Assembly (NCBI GenBank): GCA_010015745.1 | Contig: ML978184.1 | Span: forward strand, 124,001-188,000 | Direction: 5' to 3' | Source: Setomelanomma holmii | Taxonomy: Eukaryota; Ascomycota; Dothideomycetes; Pleosporales; Phaeosphaeriaceae | DNA length: 64,000 bases | Part shown: positions 23,461 to 35,536 of the stretch, one piece after another | Numbering within the stretch: position 1 is the first letter of the stretch | Layout: every line of letters starts with the position of its first letter | Translations under genes and position numbers: made by a program | Notes under the pieces: model-generated | What the model was told of the DNA's origin: nothing | The model's database searches: none | What the model saw: only the letters and a program-made list of their open reading frames with translations

Positions 23461-23816
23461 GATGGACAGTTCTGAGGGAGCTAAAACTAAGAGGAACCGT
23501 GGAACACACGGTGGGGATGACGGGCGTCAATTGATGGGGGCTTGACGGCGACTGTTGTTGAGCTCTTTTTACGTGGAGCACGGCCGGGAACGATGCTGGG
23601 TTCTTGCGGCTTAAGCCTTAGTCAGCCCCGAGCTTCAGTTGCCTCCAATCGTCACCAGGTCTTTTCCTATGGCAAAACTTCGATGAGTACTATGGTGGGG
23701 AATATATTACAGCTACATAGCCGGACGCCCCGAATCATGCCTAGATCAGGAGCGTTGTTTGGATATCTTCAATACGAAAAGGCAGTAAATGTGCGCAATC
23801 TTCAACCTACACTAAA
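23461..23816. other. intergenic, Sgd1 / LPD1
   Basis: 356 bp between two minus-strand genes, presumed LPD1 promoter plus Sgd1 3' UTR. No further feature seen. Confidence 0.5.
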
Positions 23817-26402
23817 TCAGTCCTCATCCATGGTCGTGGTTGCTAGCACACGAGTCAACATGTCCATGACGGCATTGCAACCCCACAGCACTGTCTTCTT
23901 CTCCAACTTCTCGACGATCTCCGTCTTGAGTACTGACTTCTTCAAGAAGTATTGTAGACCCGCGATCATCTTGGGTGCCTGATCAACCTCGACGAAGACC
24001 TCCAATAGTGCCCTGTTGTCGGGCTTGTCGTTAGACCCTTTTTGAGACTCTAGTATAGTAGTAACTAGAAGAACCTCGACAAACGTCTTCGTTTTCGGCT
24101 GTAGATATGGAAAGTTGAGATTCTTGAGAGTCGTAATGGGTAGAGCTTTTCGACCGATAAGAGTGCCGTAAAGCTTGCCCTGATTCACGAGCTTCCGCAG
24201 TGACTGCCCGTCATTTGCATCTTCATCATCGTCAGAATCTTCGGCTCCATGCTGCTTCTCGCCAAGACTCTTGAAAATGTCCCAGAGCGCAAACTGGAAG
24301 CTTTTCCGTGTCTTGTGATCGGCGCAGACCTTTCGAGCAAGCACGGTGTAGTAGGGATTGTAAGTCTTCTCAGAGCCCGCAGAGTGAACGATGACTCGCG
24401 GAATCTCTGCTTCTTGCGATCTTTTGAGGTTGAGCTTGGTCAGTCGAATTTGAGCGTCCTTGAAGTCGCTTGCAGACATGATCGAAATGAAAATGGCTCG
24501 TCGCACGTCTGTATTCATGCGCTGATCCCTGGCCAATTGTACCAGGTCAATGTCGCCGCTTGTCTCGTCATTGTCAAGATTATCGATCTGTTGCGCTGAT
24601 CTGTCTTTGCTTTGTTCGGTAGTGGCCTCACTCACGACATCGTTTCGCCAGCTCGCTCCGACCATCCACCATTTGCCTTTCTTGTCGGTATCTTTGATGT
24701 CTTTGAGACCTATACGTAGAGGCTCAGTGGCCTTGAGATTCCTTGCGCTCAGCGTACCAAGTTGCTTCTTCATCCGCGTTGTGTGCTCTCTTGACATTGC
24801 CGAAGCAGCAACACCAGTCCTCATGCGGTTGTTTTTGAGGTCATTTATCGTCTCGATCATGAACTTAGTGCGGACTGGGAGTGTGCTCTGACCGACCTCA
24901 GCGACCGACTTTTGCAGTAGAACGACAATGTCTTTCAGAGCGGTGGGGTCATCTTGTCGGAGCTGGGGCCCGGCTGCTCGGACGATTCTAAGAAGAAGTT
25001 CTGTGTTGATATCCGATAACTCGTCGAGGAAGAAGCGGACATAGTCAAAGACAAGGTTGCTGCCGATGACTTGAAAGGTGTAAAGTTCTGCCACCACCGA
25101 CATGAGGTTTGTCGTCTGTTTTCCGGACCCGTGTTTGTTGAGTTGGTAGTGCTGGTCGAATTCAGATACTATGCGCTCGACTATTTGGGCACCGAAGTCC
25201 GGACCAATAACCTTGTATACTGCAGCGATGAAACCGGCATGAAGAATTAAGAAGGTATCCAGGAGTCCACTAGGATCTGAGAGCATGCCCATAAGGAGAT
25301 CTACGAGCGTGGTGTTGACGTAGCCTCGGGGGTTGTTCTGGTAGATTGTTTCAATCTCACGCAGAATGGATAATATGTTGGCTTCGGAAAGACGATTGAG
25401 CAGACCTTGCACCTGGCGCCGGAGTCGTGATAAGGCCTCGGCATCGGAAGATGGCGGTCCTCTCAATGCCGGTGGTATGTACTTCGTGGGTGCGGTGAAG
25501 TCGGATGAGACTGGTGCCATATAAGGGTTCTCCCTCACTCGAGGCTGGGCAGTCTCAGTATCGTTGTCTGTGTCATTCTCTTCCTCGGATTCGAAGTCTT
25601 CGAGGTCTGACCCTTCATCATCGTCCAGCATTTCGGTGCCGTCGTCGAGATCCTCTTCCTGATCAGATTCAAATCCTTCAAGATCTGTCTCTTCCTCGCT
25701 CGGTTCCTCTGGAGCAGCGCCAAGGGCCTTCCGCCTCTTACTTGCCAGCCACGCATCGTCCTCATCGCGCTTCCTCTTGGACGGCTTCTCAGCCAGCTCA
25801 TCATCGCTGCCAAAGTCACCCAAGTCGCCAAATATGTCGTCAAGACCATCTTCCACACCCTTGGACTTCTTCTTGCCCTTCACACCGAGCTTTTTCTCGA
25901 GCGCTGCAATCTCCGCACTCTCCTGGGCTATCCGATCCTGCACAGCACGAGGGACTTTTGGAGATGGCGCAACATCGCCAACTGGTGGTGACGTTTTCTT
26001 GAGAATGCTCTTGAGCGGCTTTTTTGATTCCTTGGCCTCTTTCGGTTCTTTCGTGGTTGTTGGGGGTGGTGTCCCTTCATCCGTCACATTATCCCAGTCT
26101 ATTTCCTCTTCATCATCGGACTCGGGCTCGTCGTGGGCCGACCGCCGGTTGACATGCGAACGCACAGGTACCGGTCTCGGGGGCGCGGTTCTCTTGCGGT
26201 TTTGCGTCTTCTTCTCTACGCGCTCGGCCTTGCGCTTGTCTTTGCGGTTCAACTGCCCATTGCGTCCACCATTCTTGAGACTGCGATTCGCTGGATCTGT
26301 TTAAGATTAGGACTTTGAAGGACTCTAGAATGCACTGAACCCACCACCAAATTGCTCTCGCAATTCTTTGGGCAATTTGGGGCCACCATAGATTTGCCGC
26401 AT
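23817..26402 (-). CDS. SGD1: nucleolar MIF4G/MA3 protein Sgd1 (NOM1)
   Basis: Essential nucleolar protein of 18S rRNA maturation, named in yeast as a suppressor of glycerol defect. Exons are 26402-26345 and 26296-23817; the 48-bp intron starts GTGGGT. The product is 845 aa. The first exon carries the family start, MRQIYGGPKLPKELREQFG. A long charged region follows, with Lys/Arg blocks and Asp/Glu runs (residues about 25-270). Then comes the MIF4G domain from LRRQVQGLLNRLSEANILSI through RTGVAASAMSREH, and a C-terminal MA3 domain (RRAIFISIMSASDFKDAQIR, HKTRKSFQFALWDIFKSLGE). The first exon is only 58 bp and is placed by its conserved peptide. It is divergent from SRP14 across 165 bp. Confidence 0.92.
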
Positions 26403-26567
26403 GATGTGAGGTAGGAGCGACAGCTGTCGCAAAAAAGTTGAGCAGGTCGGAGGTTTTGGACAATTTCCCCGCGTCTCCGCCGTCGCTCCGCACTCAACAC
26501 CAACATCCCACCAATTCACTGTCCAACGACATCCATGGCCCGGTTATAGCACAGCACGGTAAATACA
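26403..26567. promoter_or_regulatory. compact divergent promoter, Sgd1 / SRP14
   Basis: Only 165 bp separate the two start codons. A CCAAT pentamer (ACCAATT) lies near 26509-26515. Both products are RNP biogenesis or function factors. Confidence 0.55.
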
Positions 26568-27031
26568 ATGGGTCGCGACCACCTCACAACCGACGAGGTA
26601 CATCTCCGACATAATTGCCTACTACCTTCCCTGACCACCTGCAGTTCTTCACGCAACTCGCGAACCTCTTCGAGCACAACCGCAAAAAGGGCCATGGCAG
26701 CATCTATCTCACACAAAAGCGCCTGGCTTTCGACTCGTCTTCTACACCACCTACTCCAACAAAAGTCGCCGACGACCCATTATGGGACACACATCCTGAG
26801 AACCCACTACCAATCCTTATTCGCGCATCGAACAACGGGAGCTCGAAGCGAAAAGGCACAGACAGGGGAGACATCAACAAAATAGTGCTGAGCACAGTTG
26901 TAAAGCCGGATGGTTTGGATGGTTTCTTTGTGCGCTATGCCGAGGCTTGCAAGACGGGCATGACTGGTCTGAAGAAGAGAGATCGAAAGAAAGGCAAGAA
27001 AGACAAAAAGAAGAAGAAAGTCGTCGCGTGA
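26568..27031 (+). CDS. SRP14: signal recognition particle subunit SRP14
   Basis: Small Alu-domain protein of the signal recognition particle, which slows elongation while the ribosome docks at the ER. Exons are 26568-26597 and 26645-27031, 138 aa. The ten-residue first exon (MGRDHLTTDE) joins FFTQLANLFEHNRKKGHGSI, the usual SRP14 opening. The fold continues through YLTQKRLAF, the variable loop with PENPLPILIRASN, and FFVRYAEACKTGM. The end is a basic tail (RDRKKGKKDKKKKK), typical of fungal SRP14 and probably contacting RNA. Length and order match the family. Confidence 0.94.
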
Positions 27032-27314
27032 GGCGAGACCACTACCTGCGAAAAAGCAACGATTATTGGTGCGTGAGGAACGAGAGGCATTATGTCACTC
27101 AACTGGCACGTAAGCAATCACTCGGCCAAAACGAAAGAGCTAGGAGCGAACACCAAATGCCCGTGACCAACTGGGCACCCTTGAACGATAAGATATACAT
27201 CGCTCGCGTGCATCAAACATGTGTAACGTCTTAGGGAGGCATCGATTAGAGCTATATACCCAAGCATATACGACATGAGTAAACCTCTTTCCTGCCTCCC
27301 CCAATACTATTTCT

Positions 27315-28065
27315 TTACGCCCCACTCTTACGCTGTGCGAGGGCTCGATAGAACAACTTCAGATGTAACGGCAACGGCTGTCCCATCCAGGTTGCCCGCT
27401 GTGTGTGGTCTCTCAGTTCCTCATCGGTGTTGGGATGAATTAGTGCAGACAGTGGACCACGATTAATGACCAGCCATGGAATGAAAGCGCCAAACTGCTC
27501 TGCTAACAATCAGTGGGTTTTCAGAAAGGAACTTTTCTGCACATACCTGGAGTAAAGAGATTGACCTCGAACATGGCCAGAGGATGAGGCCCAATAGGCT
27601 TATCCCAGACTCTGTATATCCTCAATTCGGGGACTGGTCCCAACGTAAGCCATCTGTGAGAATTGAACTAGGTGAGGTGCTTACACTCGCGCCTTATGCG
27701 TTCCCACAATTGTGTTGCGAACTTTACTTCCTCCTCGTCGGATTGCTGAAAGTAAATATGGACACTGCAATGGTTTAGAAAGTGAAGCAAGATATTATCA
27801 ATGATGCACCGACTCGAAACCACCACGACGGCCGTTCGTTATGGGCAAAACGAAGGAGGTGTATGCCTCGCTCTTCTTCTCCGCTGGTGGGTTGATATAT
27901 GACTTGCCATCTTCGGCCTTTTCACTGCAACTATGTCAATATGCGTACGGTTCACGATATATGATATACAAAAGCTCTCTTAGAGTGTACTTACTTCGGC
28001 ATCGGCTCGAGGCCCTCGTAGCCCTTGAGAGGTGACTCGTAATTGTAGAGACTAGGATCAGCCAT
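27315..28065 (-). CDS. DOPA 4,5-dioxygenase-like protein
   Basis: Small extradiol-dioxygenase-like protein of the family that includes Amanita DOPA dioxygenase; the true substrate in moulds is not known. Exons are 28065-27995, 27924-27814, 27764-27685, 27633-27547 and 27499-27315, giving 177 aa with the frame kept at every join. Visible blocks: YTSFVLPITN, the metal-type His in DVHIYFQQ, WERIRREFPELRIYRVW, a second conserved His in DKPIGPHPLAMFEV, FGAFIPWLVINRG, LSALIHPNTDEELRDHT and the closing WMGQPLPLHLKLF. Because no exon exceeds 185 bp the gene is easily overlooked. No signal peptide, so probably cytosolic. It is divergent from AsnRS across 622 bp. Confidence 0.88.
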
Positions 28066-28687
28066 AAGAGTCAACGTGTGAGGGATCAGACTCTACGAAG
28101 GCGCAAATGGTCCTTATAACGCCAGGTCGGTACTCGAGAGACCGTTCCGAAGCTACTGGAGGGCGATGCTTCCTTACAAAGAGCTAGTTTCGTAAGCGCG
28201 GAATTGAGGAACGTCGAATATCATCCGCAGATGCATCTCGCTCGTGGACGAATATCACGCGGATTGCGCGATCTCACATGATGCTCGAGGAGACGACGCC
28301 ACATTCCTTGCATGAGACAACTGGTCTCGTATGGCATTGCCTTTGGTACCTTGCATGTTGGGCCCAAGGGCGAAATAATCTGCGTGACAGAGCTCTTCCA
28401 GGTCAAGATGTATGGCATATGAAAGCTCTATAGAATCCTCGTTATGTCTCTACGGATACAGCGATCCCGAGGATGTTGCACAATGTAACACGACAAGTCG
28501 TGGACAGATAAGAGAAATTGTAGGAAGTCTTATCGAGACTTGCATTGCTCCAGGTCGTGCGCACGAGCCTCACCAGCCTCGAGGGGTAAATTGAGTCACC
28601 CCGCGGTGAGTCTATGATTTTGCGCGCTGCGTAGCACAACTCGACAAACACTGCTCAACCCCGATTTCCCTCTCAATTGTAGTCGCC
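28066..28687. promoter_or_regulatory. divergent promoter region, DOPA dioxygenase-like / AsnRS
   Basis: 622 bp containing both promoters. No gene or repeat was recognised. Confidence 0.5.
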
Positions 28688-30483
28688 ATGGCGGAGGCCA
28701 CCTACTACATCGACGAAGACGTCGGCCACGACGCCTCCGAGCAGACGGGCGACGAGTCATTGCCTTACAAGACTCTCGGATACGCTCTCTTCACCCATGG
28801 CGAGACTGCGAAATATAAGACAAGGAAGAGTGTCACTGGCGAGGTCGCGGAAGGCGCTGATCCGACCTCGAGATTAGAGTGGAAGGACGCTACAAAGTCT
28901 GCGCTGAAGAAGGCAGTCAACTATGCGAAAGCCCAGAAGAAGAAGGCAGGCAAAGAGGAGGAACAGCTTGCTCTGCGCATGAAGGAAGAGGCAGCTCGCA
29001 ACGTTGTGCTCGATGAGGCGAAGAAGATAGTGCTGAAGGAGAACCCAAGCCTGGACAAGCCAGTCAAAATCAAGCTCGACGACACAGACGCGAAGAAGAT
29101 CACACTGGGCGATGGCAAGGACAAGAAAGGCACACGAGTACGCGTCTTTGGCAGGGTACATCGCGAGCGTAGACAGAAAGATGTCATGTTCATCACATTG
29201 AGGGACGGCTATGGCTACATGCAGGTCGTCTTCACCGGCAACCTCGCAAAGACCTACGATGCGCTCACACTGACCCGCGAGACGAGCATGGAGATACTCG
29301 GAGAGCTCAGGGAAGTGCCAGCGGGCGCGCACGCTCCCAACGACCGCGAACTACATGCAGACTACTACAAGATCCACGACGGCTGGAAGGCGGCTGGTGG
29401 AGACGACGCCATCACCAACAGGGTATCCAAGGACACTGAGCACGCGACACTGCTGGATTTGCGACACCTTACCCTGCGTGGAGAGACGGCGTCAAAAGTA
29501 ATGATTGTGCGTGACGCCGTCGAATTCGCATTCAACCAAGTCTACAAGGAGCTCCGGTTACGAAAAGTGAGCCCACCGGCGCTTGTGCAAACCCAGGTTG
29601 AAGGCGGCGCGACGCTCTTCAAGTTTGGCTACTACAACGAGGAAGCCTACCTGACCCAGTCGTCCCAACTTTATCTCGAGACATGCTTACCCTCCATGGG
29701 CGACGTCTACTGCATCGAGAAGTCCTTCCGCGCAGAAAAGTCCCTAACACGTCGTCATCTTGCTGAATACACCCACATCGAAGCCGAGCTCGACTACATC
29801 AAGTTCGACGACCTACTCAACCATCTCGAGGAAGTCATGTGCCGTGTACTAGAAGTCACAATGTCAGATCCCGTCATCAAACAGTACATCACAGACCTGA
29901 ACCCGGAATTTGCCATGCCCGAGCGACCCTTCAAGCGCATGAAGTACCAGGACGCCATCGACTGGCTGGTCGAGCACAACATCCCCAACGAAGACGGCGA
30001 GCCGCACAAATTCGGCGACGATATTGCCGAGGCCGCCGAGCGCAGAATGACAGACATTATCAACCGACCCATCTTCCTAACACACTTCCCCACGGAAATC
30101 AAGGCCTTCTACATGCTCAAGGACGCCCAAGACCCGCGCGTCACCGAGTCCGTCGACTGCCTGATGCCCGGCGTCGGCGAGATTGTCGGAGGCAGCATGA
30201 GAATGGACAACTTTGACGAGCTGATGGGCGCGTTTGCAAGGGAGCAGATTGATCCGGCTGCGTACTACTGGTACACTGATCAGAGGAAGTAAGTCAATCA
30301 TGCACCCGTCCTCAAAGTCCACTGAGGAATAATGTCTTTGCTAACAAATACAAAAGGTACGGCTCCTCTCCTCACGGCGGCTATGGCCTCGGTCTTGAGC
30401 GCTTCCTCGCATGGCTCTGCAAGCAACATACCGTTCGCGACTGCTGCTTGTATCCGCGCTACTTTGGCCGCTGCAAGCCTTGA
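28688..30483 (+). CDS. DED81: asparaginyl-tRNA synthetase, cytosolic
   Basis: Class II synthetase that charges tRNA-Asn. Exons are 28688-30288 and 30357-30483, 575 aa. A fungal/animal N-terminal extension rich in Lys and Glu (residues about 1-145) precedes the OB-fold anticodon domain (RVRVFGRVHRERRQKDVMFI). The catalytic core has motif 1 around VRDAVEFAFNQVYKE, the class IIb peptide QSSQLYLETCLPSMGDVYCI, motif 2 (SFRAEKSLTRRHLAEYTHIE) and motif 3 in exon 2 (GGYGLGLERFLAWL). YPRYFGRCKP ends the protein, as in AsnRS. The intron ends AAAAG rather than CAG/TAG, but the codon frame (RK-YGSSPHGG) demands that site. Confidence 0.96.
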
Positions 30484-31785
30484 GCGATATCCACATTCTC
30501 TCACCTTCACGCCACAGATTACCAAGGCATCGTCTAGGGGACATGCAGACATAGATAGACAGCGCCCTTACGAGTGTCACGAGCACATGTGGACGCGCGA
30601 GCGAGTTGCGTCGCCAGGAGATCAACAAGAGGTGCTCACAGCTCGTCTCGTGTCGCACTAAGCCCCACGATAGATCAATCATACCCAATCACAGACGTGC
30701 ACACATGTTGATGTCCAAACCCCAAGTCCGGTGTGCGACACGTTGGATTTTTGTTGTCAAAGCCGAATGGATCCCTTGTTCGCCTAACGAATGGTGATTC
30801 TGGCTTCACTTTTGCTTGTCCTGCGTGTGTTGAGCTTGTTGGACTGCGTACCCTTGCTTATTTCGGAATGTGTGCGGCCGCGCGACGTGTCAGACGGCTG
30901 GTGTACGTGAGCCGCTTCGGGCATCATCATCATCATGCTTTACCTAAATATGGCAAATGCGAATATCATTTTTGTACGCTGTCGTAAGTGTACTGTACTG
31001 CCTTGAGGCGGAAGATCAGGGCAGGTATCACGTCACATGCAGCCTAACAGGACACTCAAGCAACGACTACCCTTGCACTTGCACTGATCCCATTCTCATA
31101 CTCCTATCAAAGCCTACACGTCGCCTATCTGCCAGATATGCCCTTCGCAATGTGCACTCTCGCCTCCTGCCCACGTCCCTCCTCCAGCGTCCTACTATGC
31201 AAAGTGAAGCAAGCGACGAAGCCAAAAGCCCTGATTGTAGAACATAGGGAACTCAGCACCAAATAAAGAACGCTCCACGCCAAGAGCTAAGAATGTACAG
31301 GTAAAACTCCTCGCTATGCAATTGGGGTACTTGTGGCAATGCACTCCGCTAAAGCAAGTGTGCGGAAGCTGCCGAATGAAAGATGTAAAACTTTATGAAA
31401 GATGCACGATCGTGTACAAGTGTCCGGCTCGCTGAGTCGCTAGCGGAGAGAAAACATGGGGTGCTTTTTCGGGGGAGGTTGGGGTTTGGGGTTAGGGGGT
31501 GATAGATTGCGCGTTGGCGAGATACCGCCGCGCGTTCGTGTAGCGGACAAGTGTCTCATCTGATACGAGCAAGAAGCTGAGCACACCCACCCAGCCCCCA
31601 TCTCTTCAGCGCACATTCGCCAACAGTGCGAAACATCGAGGAGGAACATCCGAAAGTGTACTTCGGGCAGCATCGTGATTCTGCTGCATGATGAGTTTTC
31701 GATGGTCCAGACTCGGAGCTAGGTATGCGGTGGCGTCGCCCATGACCGGGCTAAGAAGCTCGGATCAGAATCGGTTGAAAGTCGC
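30484..31785. other. convergent intergenic region, AsnRS / Rco1
   Basis: 1302 bp with no recognised gene. It holds a short CAT run (30922-30936) and a strong G-tract motif at 31471-31499. Confidence 0.6.
31471..31499 (+). other. four-G-tract motif, potential G-quadruplex
   Basis: Four guanine runs of 5, 4, 4 and 5 bases are separated by loops of 5, 3 and 3 bases. The part TTTGGGGTTAGGGG also resembles a telomere repeat. It lies 287 bp beyond the Rco1 stop codon, in a gap between convergent genes. Confidence 0.8.
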
Positions 31786-34700
31786 TCAACCCTTCAGGCG
31801 CCGCGCGATGAGCTCCTGGAGCTTCAACAGCTGCGCGCGCTCGTCTGAAGATGCTGGCGGAGGAGGTGCTGTATCCAAGGCAGTGGTGACATCGCTGTTG
31901 GCTTCGGCCTGTTTCAAGCATATTAGCGCCGATGATCGAAAACCATACAAGTGGGGCGCAGGGAGAAGTCTTACAGTGACCATGAGGAGGAGAGCATCGA
32001 GTTTGCCCTCGCTCAAACCAAAGTCCTTGTCTTTGTTGGCCAGCTTTGCTAGGTTCAGTGCTGCCTGTTGCTGTACAAGAGGACGAGCAGTGAAGCCTTG
32101 CATGAAAACCTTCTGCTGAGCGGCAACCTTTGCAGCCTTGAGTGATTCATAGTCCTTATGTACACGGCCGCTGAGACGCATTAATAATCTTGTGATGACT
32201 TGCTGAGATGGATGCACATACCTTTTGACCTTGCTGACAAAGTCGAGGATGACTCCTCGCTCGGGCACACGGAACACCTTGGAATTGAGGTCCTTGGGGT
32301 CGTCGGGGCCAAACACGTAGTTGCCTTCGCCATCGGTGTCATCGTCAGGATCGTTGATGATGTCGATGAGACCATTGTTGCGCATACCACGCGAGAATGT
32401 TGGCTCAATGACTATGGCATTCTTACGTTTCCGAATCTTGCGAGCAACCCGCGGAACCGGCGCGGCGTCAGTCATCTCCACATCATCGTCACGGTCATTG
32501 AGATCGCGCTGCAAAAGTAGACCACTGCGAAGATCCTGTTCAATATGCCGTGGGCATCTCCACGCGTCGCGTTGTGATGCTTCAAGGCTGATGTTTGGTG
32601 GATTAGCGAGGGGCGGGTCGAGGCAGTCCAAATGCCAGTTGGCGTGACAAAAGTCGCACTTCAGCATCGGCCGCTTGTGCCCACTTGAAGAACCGCACTG
32701 CACACACAAGATGGGTTTTTGATCACCATCAAACACTCGTGTGTAGTCAGGCCTTTGGTAGCCATAGCCGCTGTTCTTTGCACTATGTCGCGTTAGTGTC
32801 AAATCACGCGACAAGACGCGTCAGACTTACAGTGGGAACTTCTTGACCTCCTCAAAATACGATCCATCCGATCGTGCAGTGACGCCCTCGAACAAGGTCT
32901 GAATTTCGTGAGGCAGAGCGAACGCGCGAGCGTTGGTGCGCTCGAGAGTCTTGAAGAGCGGCCCAAGGCTTGGATACGACTCGGCGGCAGACTCTCCGGG
33001 CGAACCTTTCGGTCTGCACTCATGACAGTAGAAAGCACCTTCAGGAACGTCAACACGCGGTGGATCACAACATAAGAGGTGAAAAACGCGTGGACATGTC
33101 TCGCAGCAGACAAACTCACCCGCGCCTTTGCAGGCGGAGCAAAAGTCGTCGCTCTCAGACTGTGGCGAGTTCTGACATTCTGTTAGAGGTGAAGAGAGTA
33201 CTGAAAGTGGTGGTGAAATAGGTAGTTTGAGAGGTGTAAAGTTTGTGTTGAGGAGCATTTGTGATGGAGTGATGAAAAAAGGTGATTGTTGTTGATGGGT
33301 GGTGTGGTGGAAGAGGAATGGTGTGGTTGGATGCTTCGGGAATTTGAGTGGCACTTACTGGGTCATTGTCATCAGGCCCCAATTGTCTCGAACCGCCACC
33401 ACCGTTCACATAGGCTACACCAGCAATAGGTCCTGCCTCTCGGTTCTTAACCGGTCTATGCACATAAAAGTTAGTCTTCGTGATGATTTGACCAAAGTTT
33501 CGAAGTGTGCCCTGCCAACACTCGCAAACACGTAGAGTTTGCTCACTCGACGCCCGTATCTCTGCGCTGAAACGGATACTGGCGTTGTCCAACTTTCTAT
33601 GCGGCGAGTGACTGGGATGGTGGCAACATAGGAAACGGAGAACTTACGATCGCTTTGTCTTTGCAGTGTTGTTGTGGGTCAGTTTGATCCTCTTGGGGGC
33701 CGGGCCGCCAACCGCTGGTGTCGAAGGACGCGTCCCTGCAGCCGACTCAGGCAGAGGAGACGAGAAGCGGAGAGGACCGTCTTCTCGCAATCGCTTCGCA
33801 CTGTGGTAAGGCACTCGTCCAGCACGTCTCGGTTGGTCAGAGTCCACTGGTGGCCCCACGGCGATCTGAGACTCGGTCAAAGACTCTGTGTCGTTGATCT
33901 CATCGTCGAAGCGCACATCAGACACTGGAAAGTCGTGGTCGTACTGGCGGATGAGCTGCTGCTTCGCAAGATCTTTACGTGCTTCCTGTGCCCGCTCATC
34001 TTCCAGAATTTGTTCGGGTGTCGGCTGCTGCTGCTTGTGCGCGTGCTTGCCGAAGAGCTTCCCGGCGTTCGGCTTGGACTTCTTCGCAGCACGAGCAAGA
34101 GCGGCGCTCTTGATTTTCTTCGCATGCGCAGCAGCAGCTGCATTGATCGGTTTGCCATCAGCTTGCACAGGCTCGGGAGGCCCTTTTTGCACAATGTCTT
34201 CATTGACGTCTGAAAGCTCAGAATCGCTCCCGCCACCCGACTCAGGTGTTTTGCCTGCTGGGGTCGGCGCTTTTGTAGACAGACCACCGTCGGAACCCAT
34301 TTCACCATTAGGCGCCAGATGACCATTCGTGGCGGCCTTCTTACGAGGAGACTTGGACGACATGCGTGGTGTTGGCTCGCCGGAAGAGTCTGCGACCGGA
34401 ATAGCCGGGGCCGTGTTGAAAGGGTGTGGGGCTGATGCAGACATTTGTTCGATGGACGCTTGCAAGGCGCGATGAGCGTTTGCAGTGGCGGAGTAAGCGG
34501 CTCTTGAAGGTGAAGAAGCTGTGAGTTCTTGATCCGCTGCGTCATTGACTGCAGACACGGAGTCGTCGGGGATGACCTCGCTGCTGCCACGGGGGGAGGC
34601 CTGGTGGCTCATTCCATAGATGTCGGCAGCGCGTCGTCCTGAGGAGTCTTCTTGCAGCCGCTTCAGCTTTGCTTCGTTGCGCTGTCGCTTTTTTGATTTC

Positions 34701-35536
34701 TTGATAAAGGCGCGGAAAATGAGATATTGCTCGTCGGTCATATTCTGATGAATGATGCCGTCAATTACGTCTGCCATGACAGCGTTGACTTTGCTCTCTT
34801 CCCACATCTCTTTGAGAGCAACGCCTATTTGCCGCTTGTCGTCCCTGTTGGCGCGCAGGACAGCATCGTTGACCGCGGTGTGTATTCGTTGCGCAGACTC
34901 GGGATTCTGGGCTAGCAGCGGCGCGGGCTGGACAGCTTGCACGGCTGGGCTTGCTGACACAGATGGTGCCTTGCTCGTGCCGTTCTTCACGGGCGTCTTG
35001 CCCTGCACAGGTGTCCTGCCTTGTACAGGCGTCTTTCCCCTGACCGGCGTCTTCGAGACCTTGCCCTTCTTCTTCGCCTTTGTCTTGGGCTCGTAGTCGT
35101 CGTCTTCCTCTTCCTCATGCATGGCGAAGTCAATCTGCATCTCGTCCCCCTCTTGCCGCTCCGAGTCGTCCGGCTCGAGTTCAGGCGCGGGCGTGACCTC
35201 TGGCGTAGAGCCTACATCGTCGCCAAAAGCAGCGTTGCCCTTGCCAAAAGCAGCATTGCGGGCAGCTGCTTCGCCCATTGCGCGCGTGCGCTGCTTCACC
35301 TTAGCTGAAGGGGGAACGCCGAGGGGTGCCATGGTCTCAAGCACGCCGTGTCTCGCGAAACCGTGCTCTTCAAATGAGGGCGCGAGCGTCTGTGGAACCG
35401 GCTCAGTCCACTCCGTCATTAGGCTCTGACGCTTACCGGCGGTTGATTCGCTAGGAGTGCCGGTGGGTGAGGCATACGGCGTGGTGCTGGAGCGATGTGG
35501 TGCAGAGGCGCGGGCGGATTTGCGTAGGGCTGGCAT
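31786..35536 (-). CDS. RCO1: double PHD-finger protein, Rco1 of the Rpd3S deacetylase
   Basis: Chromatin protein expected to guide the Rpd3S histone deacetylase to transcribed genes. Exons are 35536-33648, 33596-33359, 33171-32831, 32782-32222, 32170-31975 and 31908-31786, giving 1115 aa. The first 630 residues are low-complexity, with Lys/Ala/Pro blocks and a repeated TPVQGK-type motif (residues about 160-185). PHD1 is at about 715-765 (FCSACKGAGEFVCCETCPRV, then FHLLCCDPP and FYCHECRP); PHD2 is at about 850-910 (ILCVQCGSSSGHKRPMLKCD, CHANWHLDCLDPP, WRCPRH). The PHD-spacer-PHD order and spacing match Rco1. In exon 2 a tempting GTGAGC donor was rejected because splicing there meets a stop. 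Exons 1 and 2 are the least certain part. Confidence 0.82.

Noticed and set aside
33465..33560. Candidate intron in Rco1 exon 2 (GTGAGC to TAG)
   Set aside because: Splicing there puts a stop right after the join, whereas reading through keeps one frame to the PHD exon.
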